A stretch of DNA of 64,000 nt from Caulobacter sp031457805 (GCF_031457805.1 NZ_JAVDXI010000005.1:310001-374000), one strand, 5' to 3'; counted from the first letter of the stretch, positions 10,002 to 18,997 are shown. Notes: generated by a model not told the origin, from the sequence alone. Made by a program: numbers and translations.

Positions 10002-10652
10002 ATGAACCGTGTCGCCATCTCTCGATTGGGCCGCAACGCCGCGCGCGTCGCCCTGGTCGTCGCCATCCCCGCCACCCTGGCCGGCTGCGGGATCAACACC
10101 ATTCCGACCCAGGATGAGGCGACCAAGACCGCTTGGGCCGAGGTGCAGAACCAGTACCAGCGCCGGGCCGACCTGATCCCGAACCTGGTGGCGACGGTGA
10201 AGGGCTATGCGGCCCAGGAAAAGGACGTGCTGACCGCCGTCACCGAAGCTCGCGCCAGCGCCACCCAGGTGAAGGTCGACGCCTCGACCATCACCGACCC
10301 GGCCCAGTTCCAGAAATTCGCCGCCGCCCAGGATCAGCTGTCGGGCGTGCTGGGCCGCCTGATGGTGATCCAGGAGCAGTATCCGGACCTGAAGTCGAAC
10401 CAGAACTTCATGGCCCTGCAGAGCCAGCTGGAAGGCACCGAGAATCGCATCGCGATCGCGCGGCGCGACTACAACGAGACCGCCCAGAAGTACAATACGA
10501 CCCTGCGGACCTTCCCGAGCGTGTTCTGGGCAAAGACCCTCTACAGCGACCAGAAGCCGGCCCAGCTGTTCCAGGCCACGGCCGCCGCCCAGAGCGCGCC
10601 GACGGTGGACTTCTCCAGCCCGCCGACGGCGACGCCGCCAAAGGTGCAGTAG
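10002..10652 (+). CDS. LemA family lipoprotein
   Basis: A 216-residue LemA protein. The ATG at 10002 follows GGAGGG closely; its N-terminus is basic and then hydrophobic, ending in the lipobox LAGC, so it should be anchored as a lipoprotein. Family blocks are NQYQRRADLIPNLVATVKGYA, EKDVLTAVTEARA and NRIAIARRDYNETAQKYN, which form long antiparallel helices. LemA genes often sit beside TPM-domain genes, as here, and the pair is thought to act in envelope quality control; that role is inference. Confidence 0.92.
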   Translation: MNRVAISRLGRNAARVALVVAIPATLAGCGINTIPTQDEATKTAWAEVQNQYQRRADLIPNLVATVKGYAAQEKDVLTAVTEARASATQVKVDASTITDPAQFQKFAAAQDQLSGVLGRLMVIQEQYPDLKSNQNFMALQSQLEGTENRIAIARRDYNETAQKYNTTLRTFPSVFWAKTLYSDQKPAQLFQATAAAQSAPTVDFSSPPTATPPKVQ

Positions 10653-10655
10653 GAT

Positions 10656-10820
10656 GGCCCTCCTCCCCCGAGAAACGGGGGAGGGGAACCGCCCCCGGGT
10701 CGCGCTTAGCGCGCGCCCGAGGACGGGCTCTGCGGTGGAGGGGGCGCTCTCCATCGCACAGCGCCCCCTCCGTCACGGCGCGCCTGCGCGCCGCGCCACC
10801 TGCCCCGTTGCACGGGTGAG
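10656..10820. repeat. Multi-hairpin GC-rich intergenic repeat
   Basis: This gap inside the lemA-TPM operon holds at least three perfect or near-perfect hairpins: CCTCCCCCG/CGGGGGAGG at 10666-10688, a stem of GGAGGGGGCGC with GCGCCCCCTCC at about 10736-10771, and GGCGCGCC-type arms at 10776-10796. Such clustered hairpins look like a mobile or repetitive intergenic element. It contains no plausible coding frame. Confidence 0.6.
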
Positions 10821-10821
10821 G

Positions 10822-11574
10822 ATGTGGCTGTTGATGCTGGTGGCGACACTCTTCGCCCTGCCCGCCCTCGCGGAGCCGAAATTCCCGCCGCTGTCCGGCC
10901 GCGTCGTCGACGAGGCGCAGGTTCTGTCGCCCGAGGTCGAACGCGACCTTTCCGACAAGCTCGAAGCGCTGGAGACCCGCACAGGCCATCAGCTGGTGGT
11001 GGCGACGGTCAGCAGCCTGCAGGGCTATCCGATCGAGGACTACGGCTACAGGCTCGGCCGGACCTGGGGGATCGGCGACAAGGACAAGGATGACGGCGCG
11101 ATCCTGCTGGTCGCGCCCAATGATCGCCAGGTGCGGATCGAGGTCGGCTATGGCCTCGAGCCCGTCCTGACCGACGCCCTGTCCAGCGTGATCATCCAGT
11201 CGGCGATCCTGCCCAAGTTCCGCAACGGCGACATTTCGGGCGGCGTCGTCGCCGGCGCAGACGCCATGGTCGAGCAGCTGGGCCTTCCACCCGAGGAGGC
11301 CAAGGCGCGCGTGGCGGACGCCGCCCGCCCCGAGCGTCACGACTCGCGCGGGTCACCCCTCGTCGGACTGCTGATCTTCCTGTTCGTGATCTTCCTGTTC
11401 TCCAGCCTGTTCCGGGGACGGCGCGGGGGCCTCGGCTCAGCCCTGCCCTGGATCATCCTCAACGCCCTGACCAGCAGCGGACGCGGTGGCGGCGGTGACT
11501 GGGGCGGCGGAGGCGGCGGCTTCTCCGGCGGCGGCGGCTCGTTCGGCGGCGGCGGCAGTTCGGGACGGTGGTGA
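10822..11574 (+). CDS. TPM-domain protein with glycine-rich tail (YgcG type)
   Basis: The start is ATG 10822 (a GTG two codons earlier is possible), giving a signal peptide MWLLMLVATLFALPALA. The TPM domain follows (LSGRVVDEAQVLSPE, HQLVVATVSSLQGYPIEDYG, DDGAILLVAPNDRQVRIEVGYGLE). A single transmembrane helix (LVGLLIFLFVIFLFSSLF) and a Gly/Ser tail end the protein, which is the standard YgcG layout. TPM domains face the periplasm and have been linked to membrane-protein turnover and photosystem repair. It is followed after one base by a second TPM gene, so the two are co-translated. Confidence 0.9.
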   Translation: MWLLMLVATLFALPALAEPKFPPLSGRVVDEAQVLSPEVERDLSDKLEALETRTGHQLVVATVSSLQGYPIEDYGYRLGRTWGIGDKDKDDGAILLVAPNDRQVRIEVGYGLEPVLTDALSSVIIQSAILPKFRNGDISGGVVAGADAMVEQLGLPPEEAKARVADAARPERHDSRGSPLVGLLIFLFVIFLFSSLFRGRRGGLGSALPWIILNALTSSGRGGGGDWGGGGGGFSGGGGSFGGGGSSGRW

Positions 11575-11575
11575 G

Positions 11576-12277
11576 ATGGCCAAGCGCATGACCCCTCAAG
11601 ACCTCGACCGTATCGCCCAGGCGGTAGCGGAGGCCGAAAAGACCACCGCCGGCGAAATCTTCTGCGTCCTCTCGCCCGAGGTGTCGGACTACCGCGAGAC
11701 GCCGCTGGTCTGGGCCGCCGCCTCGGCGCTGGTTCTGCCGGCCGGCGCGCTTCTGGCGGGCTTCCGCCCGGAGATGCTGACCCGCCTGTTCGGCGGCTGG
11801 AGCGTCGGCCATCAGGCCGCCCAGGACGGCGCAATCCTCTCAGCGCTCTCCACCTACGTTGTGCTGCAGCTCGTGGTGTTCGTGGTCGCGGCGCTGGTGG
11901 TCACGATCCCGCCGATCCGCCGCGCCCTCACCCCCGGCGCGCTGAAGACGGCCCGCGTCAAGCGCGCGGCCATGGAGCAGTTCCTCAGCCACGGCCTGCA
12001 CGTCACCCGCGACCGCACCGGTGTTCTGATCTTCGCGGCCCTGGCCGAGCATCGCGTCGAGGTCATCGCCGATGAGGGCATCTACAAGGCCGCGCCCAAT
12101 GCGGTCTGGGACGAGGTGGTCGCCGACCTCGTCGCGGGCCTCAAGCGCGGCAAGATCGCCGACGGCTTCGTCGCCGCCGTCGCCCGCACCGGCGCGATCC
12201 TGGCCGCCCACGTCTCCCCGCGCGGCGACGACCGCAACGAGCTCTCCGACGGCCTGACGATCCTGCCGAAAAGGTGA
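11576..12277 (+). CDS. TPM-domain membrane protein (second copy)
   Basis: A 233-residue protein starting one base after the stop of the previous gene. It has a cytoplasmic-side helix (LDRIAQAVAEAEKTTAGEIFCVLSPEV), two transmembrane segments (about residues 40-60 and 88-110) and a C-terminal TPM-like portion (RTGVLIFAALAEHRVEVIADEGIYKAAPNAVWDEVV). This matches the shorter TPM protein that accompanies LemA and YgcG in many proteobacteria. Function is unproven; the three-gene arrangement suggests a joint envelope role. Confidence 0.85.
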   Translation: MAKRMTPQDLDRIAQAVAEAEKTTAGEIFCVLSPEVSDYRETPLVWAAASALVLPAGALLAGFRPEMLTRLFGGWSVGHQAAQDGAILSALSTYVVLQLVVFVVAALVVTIPPIRRALTPGALKTARVKRAAMEQFLSHGLHVTRDRTGVLIFAALAEHRVEVIADEGIYKAAPNAVWDEVVADLVAGLKRGKIADGFVAAVARTGAILAAHVSPRGDDRNELSDGLTILPKR

Positions 12278-12346
12278 CGCTGGGGAGGGCTGGCGAAACC
12301 CGCCGCCTCGGCGTCATCATCGACGCCAAGGAAGAGGGGAAACGCC

Positions 12347-12778
12347 ATGTCCAATATCGACCCGACCCGCGCGCAGTTCGACGCCTTCAAGGCCCTGCCG
12401 CGCGACACGCCGATCCACATGCTGAACCTGATCCGGCTAAAGCCGCTGGCCGACTATCCGGCCGATCATCCCAATCACGGCAAGGGCATGACGGGCCTGG
12501 ACGCCTATCGCGAATATGGGCGCACCTCCGGTCCGATCTTCGAGGGACTGGGCGGGCGGCAGGTCTGGGCGGGCAGTCCCGAGGTGGTGCTGACCGGTCC
12601 GAGCGACGAGCGATGGGACCTGGCCTTCATCGCCGAGTATCCCAACGCGGGCGCCTTTTTGGCGATGGTCACGAACCCGGACTACCGCGAGCACGTCAAG
12701 CATCGCCAGGCGGCGGTGGAGGACTCCCGGCTGATCCGCTTTTCGCCCTTCGCGCCCGGCAAGGGCTTCGGCGAGTAG
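12347..12778 (+). CDS. DUF1330 domain protein
   Basis: A 143-residue soluble protein of the DUF1330 group, a dimeric ferredoxin-like alpha/beta barrel fold. IHMLNLIRLKPLADYP, YREYGRTSGPIFEGLGGR and WDLAFIAEYPNAGAFLAMVTNPDYREHVKHRQAAVEDSRLI are the family blocks. Catalysis has not been established for most members. GAAGAGGGGAAACGCC precedes the ATG and provides a ribosome site. The gene converges on the amidohydrolase gene with a four-base gap. Confidence 0.85.
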   Translation: MSNIDPTRAQFDAFKALPRDTPIHMLNLIRLKPLADYPADHPNHGKGMTGLDAYREYGRTSGPIFEGLGGRQVWAGSPEVVLTGPSDERWDLAFIAEYPNAGAFLAMVTNPDYREHVKHRQAAVEDSRLIRFSPFAPGKGFGE

Positions 12779-12782
12779 CGGG

Positions 12783-14525
12783 CTATTCCGCCGCCAGGGC
12801 GAGCGGCGCGGCCTGGACGCCGCGCACTAGGCGGCCCGGCAAGGCGCCGGTCGGCTCGCCGTCGCGCTGAGTGATCACGCCGGCGACGATCGTGGCGACA
12901 TAGCCTTGCGCGCGCTGGATCAGGCGACGCCCGCCGGCAGGAAGGTCATAGGCCACCTGCGGCGCCTCCAGCCTCAGGCCCTCGTAGTCGATGACATTAA
13001 GGTCGGCGCGATAGCCCGGCGCGATCAGGCCTCGATCCAGCAGGCCGACGGCCTGGGCGGTGTCACGGGTCTGGCGGGCGATGATCGTCTCCAGCGGGAT
13101 CCTTGGTCCCCGCGTCCGGTCACGGGTCCAGTGGATCAGGTTGCTGGTCGGGAAGCTGCCATCGCAGATCATGCCCACATGCGCGCCGCCGTCGGACAGG
13201 CCCGGCACGGTGTCGCGATGGGTCAGCATGGCGAAGCTGGGGTCCAGCGAGCCGTCCGCATAGTTCAGGAACGGATGGTACAGCATGCCCCGCCCGTCCT
13301 GGGCCAGCATGGCGTCCAGCGCGACGGCGGCCGGGTCACGCCCCTCCCGCGCGGCGATCGCGGCGACGGTCATGTCGGCGGTGGGCTCATAGTCCGGGTC
13401 GTCGCCCATCGGAAAGAGATTGTCCCAGGCCCGCAGCGCGCTGCCGGCGAAAGGTCCCTTGGCGTCGCCGTCGTGAGCCAGCAGCCGGGCGCGGAACGTC
13501 GGATCGGACAGGGCCGCGACCTTCTCCGCCAAGGGGCGGTCCTTCAGCTCGGCGAAGACCGGGTTCTGGCTGAACGGATTGAGGGTCAGCTCCAGGCCGA
13601 ACAGCACGCCGACCGGCCGTCCGCACACCTGCGCCTTGATCGGCAGTCCCGCGTCGACGGCGGCGGCGACGCCGTCCAGCAGCGTCCGCCAGCCCTGCGG
13701 GGCCTTGGGGCTCTGGACCAGCGAGAACGACAGCGGACGGCCCGACCGCTCGACGATCCGGCGCAGCATGGCCAGTTCGGCGGGGCCGTCGATGAAGTCC
13801 GACACCACCTGCAGAACGCCCTTGCCCGCGGCCGCCAGACCCAGCGCGATGCCTGTCAGCTCATCCTCGCCGGCGGTCAGGGTCGGAGTGGGCTGGCCGT
13901 CGCTGGTGCGGTGATTGAGGGTGCGCGAGGTCGAGAAGCCCAGGGCGCCGGCCTCGACCGCGCGCCGGGCGATCGCGGCCATGGCGGCGATGTCCGCTTC
14001 GGTCGCCGGCTCGCGGTTGGCGCCGCGCTCGCCCATCACATAGACCCGCAGGGCAGCGTGCGGGAGCTGAGCGCCGACATCGACGTCAAAGGCGCGGCCG
14101 GCCAGGAAGTCGAGATAGTCGGGAAAGCTCTCCCAGGTCCACGGCAGCCCCTCGGTCAGGACAGGAAAGGGAATGTCCTCGACGCCTTCCATCAGGCGGA
14201 TCAGGCGATCGTGGTCTTCCGGGCGACACGGGGCGAAGCCGACGCCGCAATTGCCCATCACCACCGTGGTGACGCCGTGGCCGGAGCTGGGGCCCAGCTG
14301 GCCGCTCCAGGTCGCCTGACCGTCATAGTGGGTGTGGATGTCGACAAAGCCTGGGGTGACGATACGGCCTCGGGCGTCGATCTCCTCGGCGCCGGCGCCT
14401 AGGCCCTTGCCGACCGCGACGATGACGCCGTCCCGCATGCCGACATCAGCCTGGAAGGCCGGCCCGCCAGCGCCGTCGAAAACCATCCCGCCTCGCAGGA
14501 CCAGATCGTAGGCGTGCTCGGCCAT
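12783..14525 (-). CDS. N-acyl-D-amino-acid deacylase-like amidohydrolase
   Basis: A 580-residue amidohydrolase-superfamily enzyme. The metal site motif DIHTHYDGQ is near residue 65, and the C-terminal half carries GGAHVGMICDGSFPTSNLIHWTRDR and the closing LIAPGYRADLNVIDYEGL, characteristic of the D-aminoacylase/dihydroorotase-like branch. Members remove acyl groups from N-acyl-D-amino acids or act on related cyclic amides; the exact substrate cannot be read from sequence. There is no signal peptide, so it is cytoplasmic. It is transcribed in the same direction as the TonB-dependent receptor, but a terminator lies between them. Confidence 0.85.
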   Translation of the reverse strand: MAEHAYDLVLRGGMVFDGAGGPAFQADVGMRDGVIVAVGKGLGAGAEEIDARGRIVTPGFVDIHTHYDGQATWSGQLGPSSGHGVTTVVMGNCGVGFAPCRPEDHDRLIRLMEGVEDIPFPVLTEGLPWTWESFPDYLDFLAGRAFDVDVGAQLPHAALRVYVMGERGANREPATEADIAAMAAIARRAVEAGALGFSTSRTLNHRTSDGQPTPTLTAGEDELTGIALGLAAAGKGVLQVVSDFIDGPAELAMLRRIVERSGRPLSFSLVQSPKAPQGWRTLLDGVAAAVDAGLPIKAQVCGRPVGVLFGLELTLNPFSQNPVFAELKDRPLAEKVAALSDPTFRARLLAHDGDAKGPFAGSALRAWDNLFPMGDDPDYEPTADMTVAAIAAREGRDPAAVALDAMLAQDGRGMLYHPFLNYADGSLDPSFAMLTHRDTVPGLSDGGAHVGMICDGSFPTSNLIHWTRDRTRGPRIPLETIIARQTRDTAQAVGLLDRGLIAPGYRADLNVIDYEGLRLEAPQVAYDLPAGGRRLIQRAQGYVATIVAGVITQRDGEPTGALPGRLVRGVQAAPLALAAE

Positions 14526-14589
14526 GGCCGCCCTCCCGCTATCTTATCGTTGTTCACCAGCGTGAACCCCGCAGGGCGGAGGCGTCAAG

Positions 14590-14620
14590 AAAAAGGGCGG
14601 CCGCCGAAGCGACCGCCCCA
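14590..14620 (-). terminator. Terminator after the TonB-dependent receptor transcript
   Basis: On the minus strand GGGCGGTCGC pairs with GCGGCCGCCC around a TTCG tetraloop (one mismatch), followed by TTTTTCTT. Confidence 0.8.
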
Positions 14621-14647
14621 TCCCCGTTCCGGGAAGGTGTCTACCCC

Positions 14648-14761
14648 TAGAGCCTTTAGCCTGAAATCGGAATCGATTTCAGGCGTTAAAAAGGCTCTAA
14701 ATCAGATACTTAGAGCGTGAGAATAGCCGAAACCGGTTCCCACTTTCGGCCTCACGCTCTA
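14648..14761 (-). repeat. Composite palindromic intergenic element, copy A
   Basis: Read on the minus strand this is a 51 bp palindrome bounded by TAGAGCGTGA and its complement (14761-14711), an 11 bp spacer, then a 52 bp palindrome bounded by TAGAGCCT (14699-14648). The first three bases are the stop codon of the TonB-dependent receptor gene. The same two-part structure in the same order occurs at 44805-44919. Confidence 0.85.
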
Positions 14762-17161
14762 GAACGACTTGCGGACCGTCACGCCCATGGTGCGCGGTTG
14801 GCCAACGGCGTAGCCGAGGCGGGCGCGACCACCGCGTTCGCGGTCGAACGACAGAAGCGTGTTCTCGTCGAACAGGTTGTTGACGTAGAGCGTCAGGTCC
14901 ACGCCGTCAGACATCTCGAGACCAGCGCTGAGATTGACGATCTCGTAGCTGGGCAGCTTCAGATTGACGACCGTCGGAACCGTGCCCGTGGCGCCGCCGA
15001 AGGCCAGGCCCGAGACGAACGAGCGCGGGTTGTTCTCCTGGTCGCTGGCCTGGGTGAAGCGGCTGCCGACGTGCTGCAGCGAGGCCTTCAGGTAGCCGTT
15101 GACGCCTTCGCGCACTTCCTTGGTGTAGGTGACATCGAACGACACCTGGAACTTCGGCACCGACGGCAGGCGATTGCCGTCGCGGATGCCGCCGATCACC
15201 GCGCCCGTGCCGTCCTTCACAGTCGAGTCGAACTCGGCCTCCAGCAGACTGCCCGACAGACCGATGTCGAGGCCTGAGGCCAGACGCGCGGTCAGCTCGG
15301 CTTCGACGCCCTTGGTGTGGGCTTTCGGCACGTTGAACACCACGCGCGACGAGCACGAGCCGGCGTCCAGGGTGGTCTGCAGGTTGCTGATGTCGGTGTA
15401 GAAGGCCGCCGCGTTCAGGGTGACGCGCCCGAACCGCGACTTCACGCCGCCTTCGTAGTTCCACAGCGTCTCATCGTCATACGACTGGTAGCCGCCGAAG
15501 ATCGCCTTGTCCTGCGCCGAGCACAGCGGCAGGTTCAGCGGGTCGTTGACGCCGCCCAGACGGAAGCCCTTCGAGGCCTGGGCGTTGAAGGTGACCGTGT
15601 CGCTAGCCTCATAGCTGAGCAGGAAGCGCGGGGTGAACCCGTCCGATGAGGTCTTGTCGGTGCGATTGTCGCCGTTGGCGAACAGGCCGCCCGACTTGAA
15701 CTGACGGGTTTCGCTGAAGTCGTAGTAGCGACCGCCGGCCGTCGCGGTCAGCTTGCCGAACGTATAGTTCAGCTCGCCGAACAGGGCCTTCTGCTTGATG
15801 TCGTAGGGCAGGTAGGCGTTGTAGGGCGAGTCCTTGCCAAAGCCGTTGGCGACGGCGGCCGAGGTGCCCGCGCCCAGCACAGCGTCGGTGTAGGTGTCAT
15901 AGCCGGCGGTGGGCAGGCGCTGGTTGTAGACGCGGTCGACCTTCGAATAGAAGCCGCCGATCACCCACTGCAACGGACCGTCGCTGGTCGAGGCCAGGCG
16001 CAGTTCCTGGGTGAACTGCTCAAGGTCGGTGGTGTCGCGCAGGTTCGACGGCAGCAGCACCGCAGCGGCCGGATAGCCGAGATCCACCGACACGCTGCCG
16101 GTCAGGGCGCTGGCGTCGCGGCTGACGGTGATGTCGCGGCTGATGAAGCTGGTGACGCTGGTCAGGGTCGCGGCGTCGAACTTGACGTTGGCGGTCATGT
16201 CCGCCAGCAGCGTGTTGTCCGCGAAGCTCTCGTCCAGCAGCAGGTATTGCTCGCGTTCGCCCAGCCGGATCTTCGGCCGGGTCGTGGTGTTGTTGTTGGC
16301 GAAGAGGTTGAAGGTTTCCTGGCGGTTGAAGCCGCCGGCGCGGATCTCCTGGTAGACGACGCGCGGGGTGAAGTTCACCTGCTCGTTCGGCTCGATATAG
16401 AACGACAGGCGACCGCCGCGACGCACGCCGTCATTGACGTTCTTGTCGACCTTGCCGCCTTCCTTCCGGGCGTCGATGAAGCCGCCGTACTGCGTCAGAT
16501 AGCCGACGGCGCGCATGGCGACCTTGTCGGAGATCGGGATGTTCACCGCACCCTTCACATGGCCGCCGAAGGCGTCGCCGTCGACGAGGTTGGCGTTGGC
16601 CTCGAACGTCCCCTCCGAGACGCCGAGCTTGGGCTGGTTGGTGATGTAGCGGATCGTGCCGCCCACCGAGCCCGAGCCGAACAGCGTGCCCTGCGGACCG
16701 CGCAGGGTCTCGACGCGGTTCAGGTCGAAGAGGTCGATATCGGGCGTGAACAGCGACAGCGAGATCACCGACTCGTCGAGATAGACGCCGACCTGCTCCT
16801 TCACGCCCGGCTGGTCGCGGACAACCTGGCCGGCCGAGACGCCGCGCACCGAGACCTGGCTCTGGCCGGGGCCGAGGTTCTGGATCGTCAGGCCCGCCAC
16901 GTTGCGCGACAGGTCTTCCAAGGTCACCGCGCCCGAGCGCTGGATGTCCTTTTCAGTCTGGGCGTTGATCGAGAAGGGGATGTCCTGGATCGTCGCGTCG
17001 CGCTTGGTCGCGGTGACGATGATTTCCTCGATGGCGTTCTGATCGGCCTGCTGCGCGGCGGCGATCGACGGCAGCGCCACAAGGCCCGCCGCCAGAAGCG
17101 TGGAAAGCGCGCTGGCGCCCAGCAGCGCGCGCGCGCGACGGCGCGACGACACGATGGTCAT
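14759..17161 (-). CDS. TonB-dependent outer membrane receptor
   Basis: An 800-residue receptor with a signal peptide (residues 1-36, ending IAAAQ), an N-terminal plug (IEEIIVTATKRDATIQDIPFSI, then RGVSAGQVVRDQPGVKEQVGVYLDE and RGPQGTLFGSGSVGGTIRYI) and a 22-strand barrel ending in Phe (VTVRKSF). Such receptors import siderophores, vitamins or carbohydrates using TonB energy; Caulobacter has many, and the substrate cannot be told here. The N-terminus reaches the TonB box without an extra signalling domain. It diverges from the thiolase gene across 266 bases, which is compatible with shared control. Confidence 0.93.
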   Translation of the reverse strand: MTIVSSRRRARALLGASALSTLLAAGLVALPSIAAAQQADQNAIEEIIVTATKRDATIQDIPFSINAQTEKDIQRSGAVTLEDLSRNVAGLTIQNLGPGQSQVSVRGVSAGQVVRDQPGVKEQVGVYLDESVISLSLFTPDIDLFDLNRVETLRGPQGTLFGSGSVGGTIRYITNQPKLGVSEGTFEANANLVDGDAFGGHVKGAVNIPISDKVAMRAVGYLTQYGGFIDARKEGGKVDKNVNDGVRRGGRLSFYIEPNEQVNFTPRVVYQEIRAGGFNRQETFNLFANNNTTTRPKIRLGEREQYLLLDESFADNTLLADMTANVKFDAATLTSVTSFISRDITVSRDASALTGSVSVDLGYPAAAVLLPSNLRDTTDLEQFTQELRLASTSDGPLQWVIGGFYSKVDRVYNQRLPTAGYDTYTDAVLGAGTSAAVANGFGKDSPYNAYLPYDIKQKALFGELNYTFGKLTATAGGRYYDFSETRQFKSGGLFANGDNRTDKTSSDGFTPRFLLSYEASDTVTFNAQASKGFRLGGVNDPLNLPLCSAQDKAIFGGYQSYDDETLWNYEGGVKSRFGRVTLNAAAFYTDISNLQTTLDAGSCSSRVVFNVPKAHTKGVEAELTARLASGLDIGLSGSLLEAEFDSTVKDGTGAVIGGIRDGNRLPSVPKFQVSFDVTYTKEVREGVNGYLKASLQHVGSRFTQASDQENNPRSFVSGLAFGGATGTVPTVVNLKLPSYEIVNLSAGLEMSDGVDLTLYVNNLFDENTLLSFDRERGGRARLGYAVGQPRTMGVTVRKSF

Positions 17162-17427
17162 GAATACCTCCCTGATGTTTTTCGCGTTCTTGGAGTCGCG
17201 ACTCCCGACGCAGCGCCAGCGTTCATCCTGCCCCTGACTAAAGTCAACGCGAAACGAAGCGCATTAGAATCAGGGCGTTAGACACGCATAACACTGTGAT
17301 CACAAAGCCACGCTCAAGCCTGAGAAGGGATGATTTTCCTTTACGCACGCGTGATCTTTCGCACCGCAACGAGACGGTCTAGGGTGGCGGCCAATTCAAA
17401 CTAACGTTTAACGGGGAGTGCGCCTCT

Positions 17428-18615
17428 ATGCGCGAAGCGGTCATTGTTTCCTACGCCCGCACCGGTCTGGCCAAGTCGGTCCGCGGCGGCTTCAACAACA
17501 CCCATGGCGCGGCGATGGCCGGCCACGCGATCCAGCACGCGGTCGCCCGCGCCAAGCTCGAAGGCGCGGAAGTCGAGGACGTGGTCCTGGGCTGCGGCGG
17601 CCCCGAAGGCGCCACCGGCATGAACGTGGCGCGCAACGCGGCGATGTGGGCCGGCCTGCCGATCACCACCTCGGGCCAGACGGTCAACCGCTTCTGCTCG
17701 TCAGGCCTGCAAGCCATCGCCACGGCGGCCAACTATGTTCGCAACGACGGCGCGGAAGTCGCCATCGGCGGCGGCGTGGAATCGATCTCGCTGGTCAACG
17801 CCAGCGGTCACATGAACCGTTACCACATCACCGAGGAGAAGCTCCTCAAGACCCACCCGGCCCTGTGGATGGCGATGATCGACACCGCCGACATCGTGGC
17901 CAAGCGCTACAATGTCAGCCGCGAGTACCAGGACGAGTACGCCCTGCGCAGCCAGCAGCGCATCGCCGCCGCCCAGGCCGCCGGCCTCTTCGACGACGAG
18001 ATCGTGCCGATGGCCACCAAGATGAAGGTGGTCAACAAGGAGACCAAGGAAGAGAGCCTGGTCGACTATGTGGTCAGCAAGGACGAGTGCAATCGCGCCG
18101 ACACCACCCTGGAAGGTCTGGCCAAGCTCGAGCCGGTCAAGGGTCCGGGCAACTTCGTCACCGCCGGCAACGCCAGCCAGCTGTCGGACGGCGCCGCCGC
18201 CGTCGTGGTCATGGAAGCCAAGGAAGCCGCCCGTCGCGGCCTGGAGCCGCTGGGCGCGTTCCGCGGCTTCGCCGTGGCCGGTTGTGAGCCCGACGAGATG
18301 GGCATCGGCCCGGTCTTCGCCGTGCCGCGCCTGCTGGAGCGTCACGGCCTGAAGGTCGACGACATCGACCTGTGGGAGCTGAACGAGGCCTTCGCCAGCC
18401 AGTGCCTCTACAGCCGCGACCGCCTGGGCATCGATCCGGAGAAGTACAACGTCAACGGCGGCTCGATCGCCATCGGCCACCCCTTCGGCATGACCGGCGC
18501 CCGCTGCGCGGGCCATCTGCTGCTGGAAGGCAAGCGCCGCAAGGCCAAGCTGGGCGTGGTCACCATGTGCATCGGCGGCGGCATGGGGGCTGCGGGCCTG
18601 TTCGAAATCTTCTGA
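17428..18615 (+). CDS. Acetyl-CoA C-acyltransferase (thiolase)
   Basis: A 395-residue thiolase. The acyl-accepting Cys90 lies in NRFCSSGLQA, the His is in NGGSIAIGHPFGMTG, and the second catalytic Cys is in MCIGGGMGA. These enzymes cleave 3-ketoacyl-CoA (beta-oxidation) or condense two acetyl-CoA; the degradative role is more likely from sequence style but is not proven. ATG 17428 follows GGGGAG. An imperfect palindrome around CAAACTAACGTTTA (17397-17410) lies just upstream and may be an operator for a fatty-acid regulator (inference). Confidence 0.93.
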   Translation: MREAVIVSYARTGLAKSVRGGFNNTHGAAMAGHAIQHAVARAKLEGAEVEDVVLGCGGPEGATGMNVARNAAMWAGLPITTSGQTVNRFCSSGLQAIATAANYVRNDGAEVAIGGGVESISLVNASGHMNRYHITEEKLLKTHPALWMAMIDTADIVAKRYNVSREYQDEYALRSQQRIAAAQAAGLFDDEIVPMATKMKVVNKETKEESLVDYVVSKDECNRADTTLEGLAKLEPVKGPGNFVTAGNASQLSDGAAAVVVMEAKEAARRGLEPLGAFRGFAVAGCEPDEMGIGPVFAVPRLLERHGLKVDDIDLWELNEAFASQCLYSRDRLGIDPEKYNVNGGSIAIGHPFGMTGARCAGHLLLEGKRRKAKLGVVTMCIGGGMGAAGLFEIF

Positions 18616-18663
18616 TTTCGGCGCGCGGACACCTTTCCGTCCGCGAAACCTGCGCGTGAGTGA

Positions 18664-18705
18664 AGAAGGCCGGGAACCGTCGAGGCGGTTTCCGGCCTTT
18701 CTTGT
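18664..18705 (+). terminator. Terminator of the thiolase gene
   Basis: GGCCGGGAACCG (18668-18679) pairs with CGGTTTCCGGCC (18686-18697) around a six-base loop, followed by TTTCTTG. Confidence 0.85.
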
Positions 18706-18820
18706 CGGATCAGGTTGGAGCGGAACGCCGCCGACGACTTGAACCCCATGCCGGCGTGGCCATCTGTGCGCCCGTCGGCTTTAGCGACTGTCGCAACACG
18801 ACGCAGACCAGAGACCCAGC

Positions 18821-18958
18821 ATGGCCAGCAAGGCCTTCTTCGCCCTCGCCCTCCTGATCGCCGCCGCCATTGGTCTGGCCTTGCCGACGCCGGGCCCGGG
18901 ACCCAAGCCGCAACCCACCGAGTCATCCTTCCAGACCATCACGATCAACAAGGGCTGA
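18821..18958 (+). CDS. Predicted 45-residue membrane or secreted peptide
   Basis: A short frame encoding MASKAFFALALLIAAAIGLA, then a Pro-rich segment (PTPGPGPKPQP) and a short polar tail ending NKG. The first 20 residues would be a signal peptide or membrane anchor. The ribosome site is weak (GAGACC). Wobble positions are GC-rich as in real Caulobacter genes. It lies between the thiolase terminator and the chemoreceptor terminator, so it would need its own promoter. I do not recognise it; it is offered as a likely small gene only. Confidence 0.45.
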   Translation: MASKAFFALALLIAAAIGLALPTPGPGPKPQPTESSFQTITINKG

Positions 18959-18964
18959 GGCCAT

Positions 18965-18997
18965 AGCAAAAAGGCCCCCGGCGAACCGGGAGCCTTC
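18965..18997 (-). terminator. Terminator of the chemoreceptor gene
   Basis: On the minus strand GGCTCCCGG pairs with CCGGGGGCC around a TTCG loop (one wobble), followed by TTTTTGC. Confidence 0.8.
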
